Shown here in pieces: positions 60,480 through 64,000 of a DNA stretch of 64,000 bases. Numbering within the stretch: the stretch's first letter is position 1; each line of letters starts with the position of its first letter. Location: the NCBI GenBank assembly GCA_937927335.1, contig CALBDU010000010.1, positions 55,668-119,667 of the forward strand, given 5' to 3'. The position numbers and the translations under genes are program-made. This DNA comes from an uncultured Clostridium sp. (GTDB lineage: Bacteria; Bacillota; Clostridia; Clostridiales; Clostridiaceae). The notes beneath the pieces were generated by a model, which worked only from the letters and a program-made list of their open reading frames with translations, made no database searches and was not told where the DNA came from.

Positions 60480-60770
60480 AATAAAAAACCCTCACCCTAA
60501 ATCAATAGGGCGAAGGTTATCCGCGTTGCCACCTAAATTATACTCAAAAGAGTATATCTCATTGTCAGATACATACATATCCTATCCGCTATAACGGGCG
60601 GCTGCCGTTAAGTACTACTCTTAAGGCTGTGCCTTAATTTCGGCTTACTCCTACCAGGTCCATTCCCTATAGGCTGTCGTACCAGGATTCCACCACCCCC
60701 GGCTCTCTTTCACTAAGCTTATATAGGTACTCTTCCTGTTCAAAGGATTGTCTGTTCTATACTATAACAC
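60480..60770 (-). promoter_or_regulatory. T-box leader, tryptophan specificity
   Basis: On the reverse strand the T-box AGGTGGCAACGCGG (60521-60534) is followed by a terminator hairpin with a T run (60482-60517). Upstream, the AG-rich stem I reads AGAGAGCCGGGGG, and the specifier loop GAA-TGG-ACC puts the Trp codon TGG at 60660-60662. Uncharged tRNA-Trp would allow transcription of trpP. The promoter is TTGCAA (60784-60789) and TATAGT (60761-60766), 17 bp apart. Confidence 0.92.
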
Positions 60771-60891
60771 CTTTTTATGGGTTTTGCAAGGTATAATGTA
60801 AGTATAAATTATTGGAATGCTATAAAATATAATATATAATTAACTAAGAAGAAGCTGCATAGAGAGTAATTGAATAGTTTGGAGGATTTGC

Positions 60892-61428
60892 ATGGAAGTA
60901 ATAAAGACTCGAAGAAGCATAAGAAAGTATTTGGATAGACCGGTGGACGATGAATCAATAGTTAAAATTATTGATGCTGGAATAATGGCTCCTTCCGGAA
61001 GTAATACCCAGCCATGGCGTTTTATTATTGTCAAGTCGGAAGAAATGAGAAAAAAAATTGCAGAAGTATCTCACAGACAAAGCTGGATGATGTCCGCCCC
61101 GGTTTTTGTAGTGTGTGTGGCGGACTTAGGATCAAGGCTTCAGGATACTGAAGGAGTTTGTGCTGATGAAGAGAGCAGCATTGAAGAGGTGAAACAGATT
61201 ATAAGAGACACCGCATTGTCTATGGATCACATGGTGCTTGCTGCAGAGGAAATGGGAATTGGCTCCTGCATAGTGGCTTGGTTTAGGCAGCAGGATATAA
61301 AGCCAATATTAAATATACCTGAGGATAAATATGTGGTGTCAGTTATCACCTTAGGCTATAAGGGAGAAAATCCAAAACCAAGACCTAGAAAAAAGATACA
61401 GGAAGTGCTCCACTATGAACAGTGGTAG
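60892..61428 (+). CDS. Nitroreductase-family flavoprotein
   Basis: The 178-residue protein has KTRRSIRKYLDRPVDDESIVKIIDAGIMAPSGSNTQPWRFIIV at its N terminus and EEMGIGSCIVAWFRQQDIKPIL near its end, the flavin-binding layout of nitroreductases. The substrate is not known. It is 15 bp before another YbaK-type gene. Confidence 0.92.
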   Translation: MEVIKTRRSIRKYLDRPVDDESIVKIIDAGIMAPSGSNTQPWRFIIVKSEEMRKKIAEVSHRQSWMMSAPVFVVCVADLGSRLQDTEGVCADEESSIEEVKQIIRDTALSMDHMVLAAEEMGIGSCIVAWFRQQDIKPILNIPEDKYVVSVITLGYKGENPKPRPRKKIQEVLHYEQW

Positions 61429-61443
61429 TTTGGGGGTGTTGTA

Positions 61444-61920
61444 ATGTCACAGGTTAAAACTAATGCCATGCGCATACTGGATCAGCGGAAAATTAAATAT
61501 AACACCTATAGCTACGAGAATACCGATGGTAAAATTGATGGGATTTCTGTAGCGGAAAAAATAGGCAAGGCTCCGGAAACGGTTTATAAGACCCTGGTAT
61601 GCCAAGGGCACAGTAAAAATATTTTTGTGTTTGTAATTCCGGTGATGGCTGAGCTTGACTTAAAAAAGGCTGCCAGAGCTGCAGATGAAAAAAACGTAGA
61701 GATGATCCCGGTTAAGGATATAATGAAGCATACAGGGTATATTAGAGGGGGCTGTTCCCCGGTGGGAATGAAAAAAGAATATAAAACCTTTATTGATTCA
61801 TGTGCACAAAGCCTTGAGCATATTATAGTAAGCGGGGGAAAAATAGGCTTCCAAATGGAGCTAAGCCCCATGGTGCTGGCGGAAACAATAAATGCAGACT
61901 TTAAAGACCTGATAAAATAA
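61444..61920 (+). CDS. ybaK: Cys-tRNA(Pro)/Pro editing deacylase, YbaK
   Basis: The 158-residue protein has the classical YbaK/EbsC sequence: AEKIGKAPETVYKTLVCQG, IPVMAELDLKKAARA, and YIRGGCSPVGMKKEY near residue 100. It removes Cys wrongly attached to tRNA-Pro. It follows the nitroreductase gene and ends at a strong terminator. Confidence 0.93.
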   Translation: MSQVKTNAMRILDQRKIKYNTYSYENTDGKIDGISVAEKIGKAPETVYKTLVCQGHSKNIFVFVIPVMAELDLKKAARAADEKNVEMIPVKDIMKHTGYIRGGCSPVGMKKEYKTFIDSCAQSLEHIIVSGGKIGFQMELSPMVLAETINADFKDLIK

Positions 61921-61924
61921 TAAA

Positions 61925-61968
61925 AACCTATGGCTGGAAATATTAAAGCCATAGGTTCTTATTTTAAA
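61925..61968 (+). terminator. Terminator after ybaK
   Basis: AACCTATGGCT and AGCCATAGGTT form an 11-bp stem with a 12-nt loop, followed by CTTATTTT. Confidence 0.85.
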
Positions 61969-62041
61969 ATGGATATGATATAATTAAAGCGTGCTATAAT
62001 AATGAATGGTGTTTTAAAATAATGATATGGAGGAACGGGCA

Positions 62042-62806
62042 TTGGAAAATAAAACAGAAAAAGGAATTCAATCTGTAAACAGGGCTGTTCAGATTATAAG
62101 ATGCTTCGAAAATATTGAGGAGCTGGGAGTAACAGAAATAAGCAGACTTATGGCTTTGCATAAGAGTACGGTGTTCGGACTTATTGCTACTTTGGAATTA
62201 AATGGACTACTGGAAAAAAATGAAGCATCAGGTAAGTACAGACTAGGCCTTGAATTATTCAGGCTGGGTACAAAGGTTAATTCCAATCTGAGAAAAATTA
62301 CAGTGCCATATTTGGAAAAGCTGGTAGCCAGGTTCCACGAAACCGTTAACCTGGTGGTTATGGATAACCTTTCAGTGGTATATCTTGAAAAGGTTGAAGG
62401 GGCCCATTCCATGAGAACCAGCACAGCTGTTGGTAAAAGATTCCCATTAAATTGCACCGCTGTAGGGAAGGCAATGCTTTCAGGCTGCAGTCTGGAGGAA
62501 TTGGAGGATAAACTTCAGAGAATGGAGTATGAAAAATGCACTGAACATACTCTTGGCAGCAGAGAGGATGTTGAAAAGGCTCTGATGGAGGTCAGGGAAA
62601 ATGGATATGCAGAAGATTTTGAGGAATTGGAAATAGGCCTGGTATGCGTGGCGGCACCTATTTATAATCATTTGGGCAGTCCGTTTGCCGCTATAAGCGT
62701 ATCAGGTCCAAAGTTCAGAATGAACGATGAACTGAGAAAGGAATTAAGTGAAGTTTTGGTGGATTATACACGGGAGATTTCAAAAAAACTTGGCTACAAT
62801 GATTAA
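62042..62806 (+). CDS. IclR-family transcriptional regulator
   Basis: The 254-residue protein has a winged helix (SVNRAVQIIRCFENIEELGVTEISRLMALHKSTVFGLIATLELNGLL) and an IclR effector domain (about 85-250; LNCTAVGKAMLSG and VCVAAPI). TTG 62042 follows GGAGG; the ATG at 62027 overlaps that site. It lies upstream of panB and is co-directional, so it probably controls it through the inverted repeat between the genes. Confidence 0.9.
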   Translation: MENKTEKGIQSVNRAVQIIRCFENIEELGVTEISRLMALHKSTVFGLIATLELNGLLEKNEASGKYRLGLELFRLGTKVNSNLRKITVPYLEKLVARFHETVNLVVMDNLSVVYLEKVEGAHSMRTSTAVGKRFPLNCTAVGKAMLSGCSLEELEDKLQRMEYEKCTEHTLGSREDVEKALMEVRENGYAEDFEELEIGLVCVAAPIYNHLGSPFAAISVSGPKFRMNDELRKELSEVLVDYTREISKKLGYND

Positions 62807-62817
62807 TTAATTAATAT

Positions 62818-62855
62818 GTGCAAATAAATTTGTTAAAAGCGCAAATTTATTGCAC
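62818..62855. promoter_or_regulatory. Inverted repeat operator candidate upstream of panB
   Basis: GTGCAAATAAATTTG and CAAATTTATTGCAC are inverted copies differing by one base, 9 bp apart. TATAAT lies at 62860-62865, so the second arm would occupy the -35 zone of the panB promoter. Confidence 0.65.
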
Positions 62856-62896
62856 TATATATAATACTATATTAAAATTATAGGAGGGAATTTATT

Positions 62897-63748
62897 ATGG
62901 CAAAAAGGAAAACAATTCTTGATCTTATCAGCATGAAGAAAAAGGGTGAAAAGGCTTCCTGGATTACTGCTTATGATTTTCCTACAGCTTCCTTTGCTGA
63001 AGAGGCAGGGCTGGATATGATCCTGGTGGGGGATTCACTGGGAATGGTAGTGCTTGGTTATAATGGAACCGTTCCAGTAACCATGGATGACTGTATAGCA
63101 CACAGCAAGGCAGTAAGAAGAGGGGCGCCTAATACTTATGTTATAGGAGATATGCCGTTTGGTTCCTACCAGGTTTCTGATGAGGAGGCTGTGAGGAATG
63201 CCTGCAGATTCCTTAAGGAAGCTGATATGGATGCAATAAAGCTTGAAGGTGGAAGAAGGGTTGCCACCAGGATAAAGGCAATCAGCGATGCAGGAATATT
63301 TGTTTTCGGACATATAGGCTTGACACCTCAAAGCTCAGGCCAGTTAGGCGGATTCAAAGCACAGGGCAGGGACGTTAATAGTGCAAGGGAACTAATTAAG
63401 GATGCTCTGGCTGTTCAGGAAGCAGGAGCGGGAGCTCTGCTGCTGGAGGCTGTACCTCCTGAATTGACAGAATATATATGGAAGAAACTGTCAATTCCTG
63501 TTTATTCAATTGGAGCTGGTCTGCCGTGTGACGGGCAGCTTATAATATGCGGAGATATGCTGGGACTATTCCAGGCATTTACCCCGAAATTTGTTAAGAA
63601 ATATGCCAATGTGGCTGAAATTGAGATTCAGGCTTTTAAGGATTATGTAGCAGATGTGAAAGCTGGAACATTCCCAGAGGACAAACATGTTTATCATGCT
63701 ATAGATACTAAGGAAGCTTTTGATGAATTGTTTAAGGAATTTCAATAA
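62897..63748 (+). CDS. panB: 3-methyl-2-oxobutanoate hydroxymethyltransferase
   Basis: The 283-residue enzyme adds a hydroxymethyl group from methylene-tetrahydrofolate to 2-oxoisovalerate, the first step of pantothenate synthesis. It has TAYDFPTASFAEEAG, GDSLGMVVLGYNGTVPVTMDD, and KLEGG with the metal and substrate residues. AGGAGG precedes ATG. No panC or panD is nearby; the next gene is the tetrahydrofolate ligase, which supplies one-carbon units. Confidence 0.93.
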   Translation: MAKRKTILDLISMKKKGEKASWITAYDFPTASFAEEAGLDMILVGDSLGMVVLGYNGTVPVTMDDCIAHSKAVRRGAPNTYVIGDMPFGSYQVSDEEAVRNACRFLKEADMDAIKLEGGRRVATRIKAISDAGIFVFGHIGLTPQSSGQLGGFKAQGRDVNSARELIKDALAVQEAGAGALLLEAVPPELTEYIWKKLSIPVYSIGAGLPCDGQLIICGDMLGLFQAFTPKFVKKYANVAEIEIQAFKDYVADVKAGTFPEDKHVYHAIDTKEAFDELFKEFQ

Positions 63749-63771
63749 AATTTACTAAAGGAGGAGCAATA

Positions 63772-64000
63772 ATGTCATTCAAATCAGATATCGAAATAGC
63801 TCAGGAGGCATCCCTTAAGGATATAAGGGAAATAGCAGCAAAACTTGGATTAAACGAGGATAATATTGAGCTTTATGGTAAGTACAAAGCCAAGGTGGAT
63901 TACAATCTTTTAAATACCACTAAAGGGAAAAATGCAAAGCTGGTACTGGTAACAGCAATAAATCCAACTCCTGCCGGAGAAGGAAAAACCACAACCTCAA
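63772..64000 (+). CDS. fhs: Formate-tetrahydrofolate ligase, N-terminal part
   Basis: The first 76 codons are present before the window ends. The start MSFKSDIEIAQEASLKDIRE and the P-loop PTPAGEGKTTTS identify formyl-THF synthetase, which makes 10-formyl-THF from formate and ATP. It lies 23 bp after panB with AAGGAGG before ATG. Confidence 0.93.
   Translation, partial: MSFKSDIEIAQEASLKDIREIAAKLGLNEDNIELYGKYKAKVDYNLLNTTKGKNAKLVLVTAINPTPAGEGKTTTS

Noticed and set aside
1..64000. CRISPR arrays, rRNA and tRNA genes
   Set aside because: No spaced repeats of CRISPR type, no 16S/23S-like blocks and no cloverleaf were seen on either strand by eye.

Overview
The window comes from an anaerobic, spore-forming, low-GC Firmicute of the Clostridium type. 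The evidence is AT-rich DNA with strong GGAGG ribosome binding sites, an oxygen-labile glycyl radical enzyme, a single-chain pyruvate:ferredoxin oxidoreductase, two T-box leaders, a Tlp-type small spore protein and a DUF3787-type spore surface peptide. No rRNA, tRNA or CRISPR array was seen. Both ends cut genes: a glutamine synthetase at the left and formate-tetrahydrofolate ligase at the right.

Layout. 1-8762: glutamine synthetase, a VWA protein with a lipoprotein, an XRE-cupin regulator facing an amino acid permease across twin palindromes, and a chemoreceptor with a sensor domain at its C terminus. 8840-15376: a leucine T-box drives a 2-isopropylmalate synthase fused to an AraC-type DNA-binding domain, followed by an orphan small protein with an inverted repeat over its ribosome binding site, and PFOR. 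15412-15798: two small reverse-strand genes. 16245-33798: a choline-utilisation (cut) bacterial microcompartment locus of about 17.5 kb. 33900-34622: an IS200-like element. 34626-36589: a two-component system whose PocR-type sensor kinase carries an in-frame amber codon. 36789-39191: divergent alcohol dehydrogenase and choline kinase-like genes. 39214-51110: manganese homeostasis, MarR/MATE, spore and cold-shock proteins, a TrmB-FAH-aldo/keto reductase group, and an alkylation-repair cluster (AlkD, Ada, Ogt, Nfo). 51189-56552: an HD-GYP/GGDEF sensor, a TyrR-like sigma-54 activator and methionine gamma-lyase behind a sigma-54 promoter. 56683-64000: CobW-like GTPase, Lrp/LysE, dCTP deaminase, two YbaK-fold proteins, a Trp T-box with TrpP, nitroreductase, IclR, PanB and Fhs.

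How the central system works (inferred from family knowledge). Two related membrane transporters, each paired with an 88-residue protein, probably move choline or trimethylamine. CutC, activated by CutD, splits choline to trimethylamine and acetaldehyde inside a shell made of BMC-H, BMC-T and BMC-P proteins. The aldehyde dehydrogenase that retains Cys makes acetyl-CoA, PduL makes acetyl phosphate, and an EutQ-like protein may make acetate and ATP. The reverse-strand iron alcohol dehydrogenase beyond the IS element could make ethanol and recycle NADH. A PduS-like flavin/Fe-S protein and a PduT-like shell protein with Cys38 look like an electron conduit.

Most unusual points: the LeuA-AraC fusion, the aldehyde dehydrogenase paralogue with Ser in place of the catalytic Cys, the duplicated transporter/88-residue cassette with a shared promoter architecture, the amber codon in the sensor kinase, a BMC-H protein with an acidic linker and possible nucleic-acid-binding tail, and several palindromic operators. 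All calls are from reading the sequence; no database search was run.
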